47,001 bases of DNA from Gemmataceae bacterium. Its GTDB lineage: Bacteria > Planctomycetota > Planctomycetia > Gemmatales > Gemmataceae. The stretch is taken from the NCBI GenBank assembly GCA_026419115.1, contig JAOAAA010000006.1:1-47001 (forward strand), written 5' to 3'. The notes under the pieces were generated by a model. That model did not search any database and had not been told where the DNA came from. It saw nothing but the letters and a program-made list of their open reading frames with translations. The position numbers and the translations under genes are program-made. Positions 9,822-19,083 of the stretch are shown piece by piece; the stretch's first letter is position 1, and every line of letters starts with the position of its first letter.

Positions 9822-9864
9822 CAACGACGATTTCCCCATGATGCTCCTTTCCGCTGCCCAACCC

Positions 9865-9902
9865 ACTTGAGCAAGATGAGCCACGACCGCAAGGGAGTGG
9901 CT
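9865..9902 (+). repeat. Hairpin repeat unit, copy 1
   Basis: A 38-base unit that differs from copy 2 (9937-9974) at a single base. Its core AGCCAC...GTGGCT folds as a six-pair stem, then a GA/GA internal loop able to form tandem sheared G-A pairs, then CC/GG, closed by a GCAA loop of the GNRA class. The leader ACTTGAGCAA is shared by both copies. A related unit lies 30 kb away at 40121. Confidence 0.8.
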
Positions 9903-9936
9903 CTTTGATGGTGTGGGGGGGGGCCAAAAATGAGCT

Positions 9937-9974
9937 ACTTGAGCAAAATGAGCCACGACCGCAAGGGAGTGGCT
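9937..9974 (+). repeat. Hairpin repeat unit, copy 2
   Basis: Second copy of the 38-base unit, starting 72 bases after copy 1 in the same orientation, with the same stem, G-A internal loop and GCAA tetraloop. The 34 bases between the copies are not repeated. The pair lies between two convergent genes. Confidence 0.8.
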
Positions 9975-10147
9975 TCTTAGTTTTGGATTGACACTCTCTT
10001 GCCGTTGTGGCTCTTTATTTCAACCCATTGAAAGAAGCGTTTAGAGCAAGTTCCAATCTGGAAGAACGACAACTATTCCTTAGGAGTAAGTCACCTTTTC
10101 CACTCACCAGCCTGCACTTTAAGAGATCAATCGACAGGGGAAAAACC

Positions 10148-12013
10148 CTAGGTGTTGGCAGGGGGAGGATTATTGGAAGTGGTGGAGTTCGATGCGGGCG
10201 GTTCCGGAGGATTCGTCACATCGGAAGAGGCCGGTTCCGTTGCGGTCGGTGCCGTCGTTTGCGGTGTTGTCGGTGCGATTGGCTCCGACGATGGTGTCGG
10301 GGGTGCAGAAGGTTCAGGGGTTTTGAGGGTCGGTGCCGGCAAAAGTTGTTCCGTCGGTGTGGGGGTTGGTGCGGAAGCAGGGGTCGCCGGTGCAGGAACC
10401 ACCGGAGTGGGAGGTGCCACCTCCAACGTGACATCATCGACTTCGGTTCCATCGACCCGTTGCCGCATGAGGAGATAAATCTGCGTCGAGGCCGTCCAAA
10501 AGTAACTGTAGCTAAAGCCAATGACGAGCAGGAACATCAAGGCGACCCAGAAACTGACCATCCCCGCGCCGGCATGGTTGTACCAAGCATAATCCGAGAT
10601 GTATTTCTGAGCAAGTTCCGGATCGATGTATTCGCCATCATCATTCACGGCAATGGAACTATTCGCTAAGAGGACTTGTTTCCAGCCGAGCGATTCGGGA
10701 GCGTAAATGAACAGATATTCAGGGCTGCGCTCACCAAGGAAGGGGAATTTGGCAACCCCCCACTTAGCGAAATAAGCCGAAAGTGAGCCAACCGAAACCA
10801 CAAACAAGGTCAGCACAGCGCCGTACAAAATGGCCACCAAGGAGTACCACAGGTAATGCCAAGGAGATTCAAACACATAGCTGTAGGTTCGGCTGACCGC
10901 ATCGAAAGTATCGGTCCCTTCGGTACTCAAGGTGGTGTACATCATGGGGTAACCCACCAACCCCAAGAGGACCAAGGTCATCACAATCCCAGCAATCAAC
11001 GGAAGCCACCAGAATAAGCCCGAAACGAGAATATCCCCCACTCCGGGTATCCAATGAAGTAAGCCAAACACGATACAACAAAGCACGATAAATGCGATAA
11101 TCCCCAAAGGAACCATCGGAGAAATTAAATAGGAGAAGTAACGATCCTTCACCCATTTCACAGCGCCACGAAGACCCCCTCCTTCTTTGTTAGCGAGAGA
11201 GAGGGCCGCCATACGAGTGATAATCCCTCCGAAGAAGCCCCAAACCCCCACCAGCCACAAAATCAGGAAGATCAAATAGATCACGATACCAGAATTGGCG
11301 CGCTCGTCGAACAGGTAGTATACGGGTGTAAAGAATTTGAGAAGAGGTTCAATCAGGTTCGGCAATTGGTTAGAAGCAAACCAAGTGAGAACTTCCCGTC
11401 GTTGTTCGCCGGACCCCGAAACCACGGTCCGAATCATCAAGAAGGGGTTCGGTCCGCGATTTTCCACCCAAGGCATTTGGCGATATTTTCCACCAAATCC
11501 CTTAGCGAGATCGGCGTTTCGTTTATTAGGATCGGGATTTTGAGATTGATACCAAAAGGCATAGGCCTTGGAGGCCTGTTCGTTCGCTCGCTCGGTGGGG
11601 CCGGCTAATTCGTACCATAAGGCCCAATTCGCCATTCGTTTCGCATGGATCGCTTTGAACTTCTCGTTGGCAATGCTGCTGACCACAAGAATTTTACGTT
11701 TCTTGAGTTCTTCCCCCTCGAGTTTCTTGTAGCTCTCTTGCTTTTCCTTTTCTTCCCATTTGAAAATATCGTCGTTGGAAAGTTCTTTGAAAGCGAGGAC
11801 TTTGGAATCATCTTCCGTCGGGGGGGTATTCCCCGCAAACGAGTAATAGAAGATGACCGAGATCAGCCACCAACCGATAGCGGTCAGTAAAAGCCCGACA
11901 GCGGCCACCAAAAGTTTCAATGGGTCCAGCGCAATCGTAAAGGTTCGGAATAAATCTTTCCAAGTTCCTTTCTTCTGAGCGCCGATCTCACGCGGGTTGG
12001 TTTCCCCTGCCAT
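10148..12013 (-). CDS. Large multi-pass membrane protein with Pro/Thr/Ala-rich tail
   Basis: A 621-residue protein I do not recognise. One hydrophobic segment lies near residues 30-55 (LLVAAVGLLLTAIGWWLISV). A hydrophilic, Lys/Glu-rich stretch of about 170 residues follows. A cluster of probable membrane helices then spans roughly residues 245-420, with a last one near 485-510 (VALMFLLVIGFSYSYFW). The final 100 residues are almost all Pro, Thr, Ala and Ser, a low-complexity tail probably exposed to one side of the membrane. Similar layouts occur in uncharacterised planctomycete proteins. The start ATG follows AGAGGAT by six bases. It stands alone, between the repeat cluster and the aminotransferase gene. 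No catalytic motif was seen, so I assign no function. Confidence 0.8.
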   Translation of the reverse strand: MAGETNPREIGAQKKGTWKDLFRTFTIALDPLKLLVAAVGLLLTAIGWWLISVIFYYSFAGNTPPTEDDSKVLAFKELSNDDIFKWEEKEKQESYKKLEGEELKKRKILVVSSIANEKFKAIHAKRMANWALWYELAGPTERANEQASKAYAFWYQSQNPDPNKRNADLAKGFGGKYRQMPWVENRGPNPFLMIRTVVSGSGEQRREVLTWFASNQLPNLIEPLLKFFTPVYYLFDERANSGIVIYLIFLILWLVGVWGFFGGIITRMAALSLANKEGGGLRGAVKWVKDRYFSYLISPMVPLGIIAFIVLCCIVFGLLHWIPGVGDILVSGLFWWLPLIAGIVMTLVLLGLVGYPMMYTTLSTEGTDTFDAVSRTYSYVFESPWHYLWYSLVAILYGAVLTLFVVSVGSLSAYFAKWGVAKFPFLGERSPEYLFIYAPESLGWKQVLLANSSIAVNDDGEYIDPELAQKYISDYAWYNHAGAGMVSFWVALMFLLVIGFSYSYFWTASTQIYLLMRQRVDGTEVDDVTLEVAPPTPVVPAPATPASAPTPTPTEQLLPAPTLKTPEPSAPPTPSSEPIAPTTPQTTAPTATEPASSDVTNPPEPPASNSTTSNNPPPANT

Positions 12014-12199
12014 GAACTATCCTCTTGCAATTGATTGATTTGCTTCAACAATCCAATGAATCCCTTTTTATACTTAGGAAAGGATATTTGGCAATTAGGT
12101 CGAGGAAGTTCCCCCAAAAGCCGAACGGGAACGAGAATCTATCGCTCGTTCGATAATCAAAGAATCGCCCGAGGAAATTTTTCCTGATTTTCAGAAAGG

Positions 12200-13333
12200 C
12201 TATTTTTGAAAGAATTGCGCCAGCACATCGGTCACCCGATCTTGCTGTTGTTCAGTGATTTCGGGAAACATTGGTAAAGCGAGTACTTCCCGCGTGGCCT
12301 GTTCGGCAATGGGATAATCCCCCTTTCGATTACCGAGGAATTTCAAGCATTCTTGTTCGTGTAAACACAACGGATAATAAATCTCGCAGCCAATTTGATT
12401 CTCTTTGAGATGTGCCACTAGAGGATCACGCTTTGTCTCCTCCACACGAATCACATATTGATTCCAGACGTGCCGTCGTTCCGGCAATGCTCGGGGTCGA
12501 GTGAGGTATCGATCCAAATTCTTCGCCTGAATAAGCCGATCGTACCTTGCAGCCGCTTCTTGACGTCCTTGGGTCCACCGATCGAGATATTGGAGTTTGA
12601 CTCGCAAAATGGCCGCATGCAAAGCATCCAGTCGGGCATTCCACCCCAGATACTTGTGGTAGTATTTGATCTCGGAACCATGCACCCGCAATGCCTTCAT
12701 CTTGGCCGCATAGGTGGGGTTATCGGTCACGGTCATGCCGGCATCCCCATAGGTACCAAGGTTCTTACTAGGATAGAAACTCAAGCAAGACATATCACCT
12801 AATTGGCCCGTGCGAACCCCATGATACTCCGCCCCGATAGATTGGGCCGCATCTTCGATGATGACGAGATGATGCTTTTTGGCCAACTCTCGGATGGGGT
12901 TCATCTCGGCACATTGTCCAAATAGATGGACGGGCATAATGGCACGGGTGCGGGGGGTGATTTTCTCTTCGATCTTGTAAGGATCGATATTAAAACTGAC
13001 TGGATCGATATCGACAAAAACGGGTTTAAGCCCCGCCCGAACCACACTCCCTGCCGTGGCAAAGAAAGTAAACGGGGGCATAATGATTTCGTCATCCGGT
13101 TGCGCGTTAAGAGCTAAGACCGCCAGCAAAATGGCATCGCTTCCCGAGGAACAACCCACGGCAAATTTGGTATGGCAATACGCGGCAACCTCATTTTCTA
13201 GGGCAGCCACCTCAGGCCCCATGATGGCTTGACAGGACTCGAGGACCCGACAAACGACCTTTTCTATTTCGGGCTTGAGATAGGCATATTGTCCCACCAA
13301 ATCAACCAAAGGAACTGCTGTGTGACCTGCCAC
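12200..13333 (-). CDS. DegT/DnrJ/EryC1/StrS-family PLP aminotransferase
   Basis: A 377-residue fold-type I PLP enzyme. Characteristic segments are GCSSGSDAILLAV (cofactor phosphate binding), PPFTFFATAGSVV, VHLFGQCAEM, IEDAAQSIGAEYHG with the Asp that contacts the pyridine, and FYPSKNLGTYGDAG with the Schiff-base Lys (about residue 188). The C-terminal WNQYVIRV and CLHEQ segments are typical too. Relatives transfer an amino group to nucleotide-linked keto sugars for surface polysaccharides or glycoproteins. The substrate cannot be set here because no sugar-nucleotide dehydratase or glycosyltransferase lies nearby. Translation starts at GTG (13333), eight bases after GGGAG. A good promoter lies just upstream. 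Confidence 0.9.
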   Translation of the reverse strand: MAGHTAVPLVDLVGQYAYLKPEIEKVVCRVLESCQAIMGPEVAALENEVAAYCHTKFAVGCSSGSDAILLAVLALNAQPDDEIIMPPFTFFATAGSVVRAGLKPVFVDIDPVSFNIDPYKIEEKITPRTRAIMPVHLFGQCAEMNPIRELAKKHHLVIIEDAAQSIGAEYHGVRTGQLGDMSCLSFYPSKNLGTYGDAGMTVTDNPTYAAKMKALRVHGSEIKYYHKYLGWNARLDALHAAILRVKLQYLDRWTQGRQEAAARYDRLIQAKNLDRYLTRPRALPERRHVWNQYVIRVEETKRDPLVAHLKENQIGCEIYYPLCLHEQECLKFLGNRKGDYPIAEQATREVLALPMFPEITEQQQDRVTDVLAQFFQK

Positions 13334-13385
13334 GAATTGAACTCCCGTCGCACTATGGACTTTTCTGATCTTTCACAAACGGGCC

Positions 13386-13415
13386 TATATAGATGATGCT
13401 ATGAAAAAGTGTCAA
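13386..13415 (-). promoter_or_regulatory. Sigma70-type promoter for the DegT-family gene
   Basis: On the minus strand a perfect TTGACA -35 box (13415-13410) is followed after 18 bases by TATATA (13391-13386). Transcription would begin near 13379, giving a leader of about 46 bases before the GTG start codon. Confidence 0.55.
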
Positions 13416-13707
13416 GAGGAGTATGAGAGGTCGAGCGTGGTGACTTCAAAAGGGGAACTCGAAACGATAATCCTTTTTTCGGAGCGGGTTTAGGATTTGG
13501 AAGCCCCCGAACTTTATGAACCTCAACGGCCGCACTATCAAGCGATTCCCCGTTTAACTAATGGCACGAGCCGATACGGGGATCCCCTGAGTTAAAAATT
13601 CTGGCAGATTTTGGAAGAAAATCCGTTGACATTCGATTTGTGTCGGGTTACGCTTTCTTCATCATCCCTATAAACCTACCATTAAACTCCTCTTCTCGGA
13701 GCGAACT
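13416..13707. other. Remainder of a divergent intergenic region
   Basis: With the promoter above, this fills the 374 bases between the DegT-family gene and the second DUF1501 gene. No gene is evident. One reading frame near 13500-13600 has protein-like composition but no plausible start and is broken by stops; it could be a gene remnant, but I cannot identify it. The promoter and GGAG ribosome-binding site of the DUF1501 gene should lie at the right-hand end. Confidence 0.4.
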
Positions 13708-15009
13708 ATGCTCACCCTTTTCTCAAACCGATCTCATCACGCTTGTGATGGAACCACCCGCCGTGACTTTTTGCGAGTCGGGGCATTGGGACTCGGTGGA
13801 TTGACCCTCCCTAACCTCCTTCAAGCGAGAGCCGAAGCCGCAAAAACCGGCTCGCTTGCTAAGGATACCTCGGTCGTTTGGCTGTGGCTGGGGGGCGGAC
13901 CTACCCACGTTGAAACCTTCGATCCGAAGATGGATGCTCCTGTCGAGTATCGTTCTACCACGGGTTCGGTGAAAACCAACGTGACGGGAATCGAACTCGG
14001 GGGCACCTTTGAGAAGATGGCCGCTGTTGCCGACAAAATGGCCTTCGTGCGATCGTTCGCTCACAGTAACTCGGGTCACGGCGGCGGCACTCACTGGGTC
14101 ATGACGGGTTACAACTTCGTTGCTGCCGATAATGGTGGTGGCGCGAATAAACCCGGCTTTGGCTCCATTCTGGCCCGTTATCGTGGTACGAATGCTCCCA
14201 GCGGGATGCCAACCTACATCCGAATGAGCAGCATTTTGGGAGATGGTCCCGCTTTCTTGGGCAGAACCTATGCCCCGTTCGATGTGGCAGGCAAAGCCCG
14301 CGACAACCTCTCGCTTCGCGGAACTCTCGACATGCTGGAAGATCGAAAATCGCTTTTGAAAACCTTCGACACCATGAATCGAGAAGTCGATCAAAGCGGT
14401 TTAGTGGCTGGGCTAGATGGTTTTGAAACTCAGGCGTTGGAATTGGTTGTGGGGAAAGCGAAAGAAATTTTCGACATTACCCGTGAAAGTCCCAAAACTC
14501 GGGAACGCTATGGTAAGGGATTAGGTGAACAACTGCTGCTCGCTCGTCGCCTGTGCGAGAACGGGGCAGGTTTCGTGACCTTGAATTACGGCGGTTGGGA
14601 TATGCACGGCCAAATCGCCAATGCCATGAAACGAAGTGGCCCCGTGGTTGATAATGCCGTCAGTGCTTTTGTGGAAGATGTGGCAGAGCGAGGTCTTGAT
14701 AAAAATATCCTGCTCGTCATCTCCGGTGAATTCGGACGCACTCCCAAGATCAACAATAGTGCAGGCCGAGATCACTGGGCACCTCTCTCAACGTTAGCCC
14801 TTGCCGGTGGCGGCTTGAAGATGGGTCAAACTGTTGGGGAATCGACCGCCAAGGCCGAAGCTCCCAAGAGCAAGCCGATTAGTCCTCAGGACCTCATGGC
14901 AACGATTTTCCACGTTCTGGGAATGCCGCAGGATTTGCACTTCAAAGACCCCACGGGCCGACCTGTTCCCATGATTAACGGCGGTAAAGTGATTAGCGAA
15001 CTCGTCTAA
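13708..15009 (+). CDS. DUF1501 family protein, Tat-exported (second copy)
   Basis: A 433-residue paralogue of the protein at 8436. It has a twin-arginine signal TRRDFLRVGALGLGGLTLPN (residues 16-35) and the shared core: VVWLWLGGGPTHVETFDPK, WVMTGYNF, GWDMHGQI, SGEFGRTPKIN, AGRDHWAPL and GGGLKMGQTVGEST. The two copies share the N-terminal and C-terminal blocks but differ in the middle, so they are old paralogues and not a recent duplication. It is expected in the periplasm or at the cell surface, with unknown substrate. The start ATG follows GGAG by six bases. A strong terminator follows, so it is probably transcribed alone, again without the usual DUF1549/DUF1553 partner. Confidence 0.92.
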   Translation: MLTLFSNRSHHACDGTTRRDFLRVGALGLGGLTLPNLLQARAEAAKTGSLAKDTSVVWLWLGGGPTHVETFDPKMDAPVEYRSTTGSVKTNVTGIELGGTFEKMAAVADKMAFVRSFAHSNSGHGGGTHWVMTGYNFVAADNGGGANKPGFGSILARYRGTNAPSGMPTYIRMSSILGDGPAFLGRTYAPFDVAGKARDNLSLRGTLDMLEDRKSLLKTFDTMNREVDQSGLVAGLDGFETQALELVVGKAKEIFDITRESPKTRERYGKGLGEQLLLARRLCENGAGFVTLNYGGWDMHGQIANAMKRSGPVVDNAVSAFVEDVAERGLDKNILLVISGEFGRTPKINNSAGRDHWAPLSTLALAGGGLKMGQTVGESTAKAEAPKSKPISPQDLMATIFHVLGMPQDLHFKDPTGRPVPMINGGKVISELV

Positions 15010-15043
15010 TTGCCTAGCCCATTTTCGGGATGCCCCCCAACAG

Positions 15044-15076
15044 AAGCCGACGTTTGATCGTCGGCTTTTTGCTTTT
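15044..15076 (+). terminator. Rho-independent terminator after the second DUF1501 gene
   Basis: AAGCCGACG (15044-15052) pairs perfectly with CGTCGGCTT (15059-15067) around a six-base loop and is followed by TTTGCTTTT. It lies 34 bases after the stop codon and separates this gene from the flavoprotein gene. Confidence 0.85.
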
Positions 15077-15106
15077 CCCCTTCGACTCCGAAATATAATA
15101 ATCCCT

Positions 15107-16708
15107 ATGCCAGTGCGTGTTTCTAATCTTCGTACTCCTGTTGATGAACCTTTCGAGGCTTTGCCAAAACGTCTGGCCGCCGCTCTCGGGATTCCAGAAA
15201 AGGAACTTCCTTCTTGGCGAGTGGTCCGTAAAAGTCTCGATCTGCGGGATAAAAAAGCCCTGCAATTTGTCTACAATGCAGAGATCGATCTCAAAGAACC
15301 GCGTCTTCCCGCGCAAGCGCCGGGAATCAAAATCGAATATGTCCCCGCCGAAGTCTTTTCTCTTCCCCAGCATGGCTCGAGCCCGCTCAAACATCGACCC
15401 ATCGTGGTCGGAAGTGGCCCCAGCGGCTTAGTGTGTGCCTATTTTCTGGCTTTGGCTGGTTATCATCCCTTGGTTTTAGAACGGGGAACCCCTGTTCATC
15501 AAAGAATTCGTGATGTGAAAAATTTCGACGAGGGGGGGAAATTTGAACCCGAGTCGAATTATCTGTTTGGTGAAGGGGGAGCCGGCACTTTCTCCGATGG
15601 GAAATTGACCAGTCGAGCGGTCGGCCCCGATGTGCAACGGGTCATGGAATTGTTCGCCGAATGCAAAGGCCAACAACCAAATAAACCTTCGATTTTGTAC
15701 TACCATCGCCCGCACCTTGGCTCGAATCGTCTCCCTGCCGTGGTGAAGGCCATTCGCCGAAAAATCGAAGAAATGGGCGGCGAAGTGCGTTTTCATACTC
15801 GCGTGGAAGACATTTTCTTAACCGAGGGACGCATCACCGGCGTTGGGACCTCTTCGGGTGAAATCGCGACGGAATTGGTGGTGCTAGCGCCCGGTCATAG
15901 CGCGAGAGATACCTTCGAGATGTTGTTGCGGCGCGGGATTCCCATCGTGCAGAAGGATTTTCAATTCGGTGTGCGTGTGGAACACCCCCAAAGTGTGGTG
16001 AATCGAGTTCAATATGGGACCCGCCCTTACGAGGAGATTTTGGGGAATGCCGATTACTCGCTTGTGGCACGGGGAAAGACCGATTTGTTTACCTTTTGCA
16101 TGTGTGCGGGAGGATATGTGATTCCGAGTGTGTCGGAACAAGGATACTTCTGCACCAACGGGATGAGCCTTTCCAAGCGAGATTCTTATTTCGCCAACAG
16201 TGGGCTAGTGGTTACCATCCCGACTTCGGAATTTGGAGGGAGCGATCCTTTGGCAGGGGTTCGGCTGCAACAAATCTATGAGAAACGAGCATTTGAACTC
16301 GGTCGCGGGGAATACGCTTGCCCCGTTCAACAAGCCAACGATTTTCTTGCTGGTCGCGTCTCGAAGGGGGCAGAATCCAGTTATCCACGAAAGAAAGTTC
16401 TCGTGTCGTTGGAAGAAGTTTTGCCCCCATTCGTGGTGCAGGCAGTGAAGGCCGGCCTTCCGAAACTCAATCGCATGTGGCGGGGTCAATTTCTCCCTCA
16501 AGCGGTATTGGTTGGCCCCGAAGCGAGAGGCAGCTCGCCGGTGCGCATCCTTCGAGACGAGCAAACCCGCCAAAGCCCTGCTATCGAGGGTCTATTCCCT
16601 GTTGGTGAAGGAGCCGGCTACGCCGGCGGGATCGTCAGCGCTGCCGTCGATGGGCTTCGGACTGCAAAAGCCATCATGGCAAAATATGCCCCCTTCCGAA
16701 AAAATTAG
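15107..16708 (+). CDS. FAD-dependent dehydrogenase of the COG2509 type
   Basis: A 533-residue flavoprotein. An N-terminal domain of about 95 residues, rich in charged strands (VRKSLDLRDKKALQFVY), precedes a Rossmann fold starting with PIVVGSGPSGLVCAYFLALA (about 104-123). Later segments FGEGGAGTFSDGKL (about 151-164), VLAPGHSARDTFEML and the C-terminal GLFPVGEGAGYAGGIVSAA (about 495-513) are typical of the uncharacterised FAD-dependent dehydrogenase group. It probably binds FAD through the N-terminal glycine motif and the C-terminal GEGAGYAGG loop. Substrate and electron acceptor are unknown. The ATG lies 30 bases after a terminator, so the promoter must overlap this short gap. It may be co-transcribed with the chemoreceptor gene 96 bases downstream. 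Confidence 0.88.
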   Translation: MPVRVSNLRTPVDEPFEALPKRLAAALGIPEKELPSWRVVRKSLDLRDKKALQFVYNAEIDLKEPRLPAQAPGIKIEYVPAEVFSLPQHGSSPLKHRPIVVGSGPSGLVCAYFLALAGYHPLVLERGTPVHQRIRDVKNFDEGGKFEPESNYLFGEGGAGTFSDGKLTSRAVGPDVQRVMELFAECKGQQPNKPSILYYHRPHLGSNRLPAVVKAIRRKIEEMGGEVRFHTRVEDIFLTEGRITGVGTSSGEIATELVVLAPGHSARDTFEMLLRRGIPIVQKDFQFGVRVEHPQSVVNRVQYGTRPYEEILGNADYSLVARGKTDLFTFCMCAGGYVIPSVSEQGYFCTNGMSLSKRDSYFANSGLVVTIPTSEFGGSDPLAGVRLQQIYEKRAFELGRGEYACPVQQANDFLAGRVSKGAESSYPRKKVLVSLEEVLPPFVVQAVKAGLPKLNRMWRGQFLPQAVLVGPEARGSSPVRILRDEQTRQSPAIEGLFPVGEGAGYAGGIVSAAVDGLRTAKAIMAKYAPFRKN

Positions 16709-16804
16709 AAAGACGAAAAAGAGTATCTTCTTATCATGGGGCCGTCTGTCCACTTTGTGGTGTGGGTTTTATCATTTCTGCACAACCCCCTAGCTGTGAG
16801 ATTT

Positions 16805-18451
16805 ATGAGTCTATTGAATTCCACTTCTATCCGTCAAAAAATCACCGGCTTAACGATCGTTGCCGTCATTGGTTATACCAGCATCTCTTTGATTTTTGGG
16901 ATTCTTTTTTCCGAACTCCGTGTGAACGGCCCCACCTATAAACGGGTTCTACAAGCCAAAGAATTAATGTCCGATGTTTCACCACCCTATCAGACCTTGA
17001 CCGAGAGTTACTTCCTACTTTCTCAAGCCGAAGCTGCAATTACAGATCGTGAACTCGATGAAGCGATCGCTCGTTTCAATAAGGTGAAAATGATCTATGA
17101 AGAACACCATCTCAAATGGCAAAAGGAACTACCCGAAGGGCCTTTGAAAAAAACTCTCGTCAATGATTCTTATCGAGTAGCAAGTAATTTTTTCGATGTG
17201 GTGGACCGTGAGTTTTTCCCCGCGCTCAAAAATAAAAAGAAAGACGATGCCCGAAAAATCCATGTTGAACGGCTGACGCCTATTTATGAATCGCATCGCC
17301 GGATTGTCGAAAATGTGCTCGAAATGTGCGAGGAACTCACGCAGAAAGAAGAAGAAAATGCCCGCGCATGGTCCTTGTGGGCTCGTTTGATCGGGGGTTT
17401 GGCGAGCCTTTTGGTCTTAGCCGTCACGTTTGGGATGGGATGGGTTTTGTCGAAGAATATCAATCAATCGACAGAAAAGATTCTCGCGCGGGTCAAAGAA
17501 ATGGCTTCCGGCTCAGGAGATTTGACCGCTCGGGTGCAAATCGACTCGAAAGATGAAATGGGCCAATTGGGAGAATCCATCAACCAGCTGATCGGGAAGA
17601 TTCAAACCGTCGTTGCCAAGGTTCGGGAATCGAGCGTACAACTGCTTTCCACAGCTGCAGAAATCAACTCGACCGCCAAACAGCAAGAAGATACCGTAAG
17701 CCAATTAGGCGAATCGACCGCACAAATTGCTTCGGCAGTCCGTGAAATTAGCGCCACCAGCACCGACTTGGCAGGAACCATGGGGGAAGTGAATCAGCGT
17801 GCCGATCATGCCGCGAATCTCGCCTTAGCAGGACGATCCCGCTTGGCCGATACCGAAAAAGCGATGTCCACACTGGTCGAAGCCACCTCGGCGGTCTCGA
17901 CAAAACTCAACATGATTCGAGAAAAGGCCGATGATATAAACGTTGTGGTGACTACCATCACCAAAGTGGCGGATCAAACCAATTTGCTCAGTATCAATGC
18001 AGCGATCGAAGCCGAAAAAGCGGGGGAAGCCGGTCGGGGTTTCCTCGTTGTTGCACGGGAAATTCGCCGCTTGGCCGATCAAACTGCAGTGGCCACCCTT
18101 GATATTGAAAATATGGTGCGGCACATGCAAGATGCCGTCTCGGCAGGGGTTCGTCAGATGGAGCAATTTAACGAATCGGTCCGCGAAGGTGTCAATCGAG
18201 TGGCCGAAGTGAGCGCCCAAACCGGTCAAATTATCGAAGAAGTCCGAGGTCTTTCCGAACGCTTCCGACTAGTCAATGAAGGTATGAAAAACCAATCGCT
18301 CGGCGCCCAACAAATTAACGATGCCATGCTCGGGGTCAGTGCGGGGGCCAAACAAACCGCGGCCGCTTTGCAAGAATTTGAACGGGCCACCGCCCATATG
18401 CGAAGCTCTGTGGAAAACCTCAATCAAGAAATCTCCCGCTTCAAGGTGTAA
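16805..18451 (+). CDS. Methyl-accepting chemotaxis protein
   Basis: A 548-residue transmembrane chemoreceptor. TM1 covers about residues 13-35. A helical extracytoplasmic sensor of about 150 residues follows, rich in Lys and Glu and resembling a four-helix bundle. TM2 lies near 191-212, then a HAMP linker ([20 protein letters not shown]), then the long coiled-coil signalling domain. The hairpin tip reads [20 protein letters not shown] (about 387-406) with [18 protein letters not shown] after it, the region that contacts CheA and CheW. No C-terminal CheR-binding pentapeptide is present. The start at 16805 keeps TM1 close to the N terminus; a longer frame from 16736 would add a second hydrophobic stretch. 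No che or flagellar genes are in the window. Ligand unknown. Confidence 0.93.
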   Translation: MSLLNSTSIRQKITGLTIVAVIGYTSISLIFGILFSELRVNGPTYKRVLQAKELMSDVSPPYQTLTESYFLLSQAEAAITDRELDEAIARFNKVKMIYEEHHLKWQKELPEGPLKKTLVNDSYRVASNFFDVVDREFFPALKNKKKDDARKIHVERLTPIYESHRRIVENVLEMCEELTQKEEENARAWSLWARLIGGLASLLVLAVTFGMGWVLSKNINQSTEKILARVKEMASGSGDLTARVQIDSKDEMGQLGESINQLIGKIQTVVAKVRESSVQLLSTAAEINSTAKQQEDTVSQLGESTAQIASAVREISATSTDLAGTMGEVNQRADHAANLALAGRSRLADTEKAMSTLVEATSAVSTKLNMIREKADDINVVVTTITKVADQTNLLSINAAIEAEKAGEAGRGFLVVAREIRRLADQTAVATLDIENMVRHMQDAVSAGVRQMEQFNESVREGVNRVAEVSAQTGQIIEEVRGLSERFRLVNEGMKNQSLGAQQINDAMLGVSAGAKQTAAALQEFERATAHMRSSVENLNQEISRFKV

Positions 18452-18557
18452 GAAAGAGTGATTTCGATGTTGCCCTATCGCCAAGAGAGAAGGAACATCT
18501 ACCAAAAAGAACTTTTTCTAAGGGGGGGGTCATCGCCCCTCGCAACTCGAAATCGTT

Positions 18558-19070
18558 TTAGGCTTTTCGATAATGATCCCATAACAGAAGGGCCGAAACG
18601 GTTTTCGCATCCTTGATCGAGCCATTCAAGATCATCTCCATCGCGGTTTTGATGGGAACAATCACAGGTTCGAGCTGTTCGTCGGCCTCGGGCTTGGCAA
18701 GACCCTTTGTGAGTTCCTCGGCAAAGAAGAGGTGGAGTTTTTCATCTAACACTCCGGGAGAAGCATAAAAATACCCCCGATAGGTCCATTTTTTGGCACG
18801 GTAGCCCGTCTCTTCCTGAAGTTCCCGCTCGGCAGCAACTTCGATTGGCTCGTTCGGCTCAAGGGTCCCTGCAGGTATTTCCCAAAGCGTTTCCCCTATC
18901 ACAAAACGGTAGTTCCTGAGTAAACAAACATGCTCTTCATCCACGATGGGTAAAATCACCACCGCACCCGGATGAAGTATCATATCCCTTTTGATGAGGG
19001 TGCCATCCTTGCCTACCGATTCATCAATGGCGACCTTGATTTTTCTACCTTGATAGATAACTTTTTGCAT
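18558..19070 (-). CDS. NUDIX hydrolase, ADP-ribose pyrophosphatase-like
   Basis: A 170-residue protein with an exact NUDIX box, G-x5-E-x7-REL-x-EETGY (GTLEPNEP...REL...EETGY), which binds the metal and the pyrophosphate. The layout matches ADP-ribose/nucleoside-diphosphate-sugar pyrophosphatases: LHPGAVVILPIVDEEHVCLL before the box and SPGVLDEKLHLFFAEEL after it. It would hydrolyse a nucleoside-diphosphate derivative in the cytoplasm; ADP-ribose is the usual substrate of this subgroup. The ATG at 19070 is preferred over an upstream start at 19271, because the longer version would add 67 residues that overlap the rlmN coding sequence in another frame. The start lies 13 bases after the rlmN stop, with GGGA five bases upstream, so the two are probably one operon. 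Confidence 0.88.
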   Translation of the reverse strand: MQKVIYQGRKIKVAIDESVGKDGTLIKRDMILHPGAVVILPIVDEEHVCLLRNYRFVIGETLWEIPAGTLEPNEPIEVAAERELQEETGYRAKKWTYRGYFYASPGVLDEKLHLFFAEELTKGLAKPEADEQLEPVIVPIKTAMEMILNGSIKDAKTVSALLLWDHYRKA

Positions 19071-19083
19071 GAATGTCCCAGAT

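Larger units (their letters stand above)
9762..10147. other. Intergenic region between convergent genes, with a repeat cluster
   Basis: This gap separates the DUF1501 gene (+) from the large membrane protein gene (-). It holds the candidate terminator at 9798, two near-identical 38-base repeat units, a 9-base G run (9915-9923) between them, and a degenerate inverted half-unit near 10002-10014 (GCCGTTGTGGCTC). I see no gene in it. Confidence 0.6.

Noticed and set aside
13490-13620. Possible gene remnant in the DegT/DUF1501 divergent gap
   Set aside because: A short stretch looks protein-like, but it is broken by stops and matches nothing I recognise.
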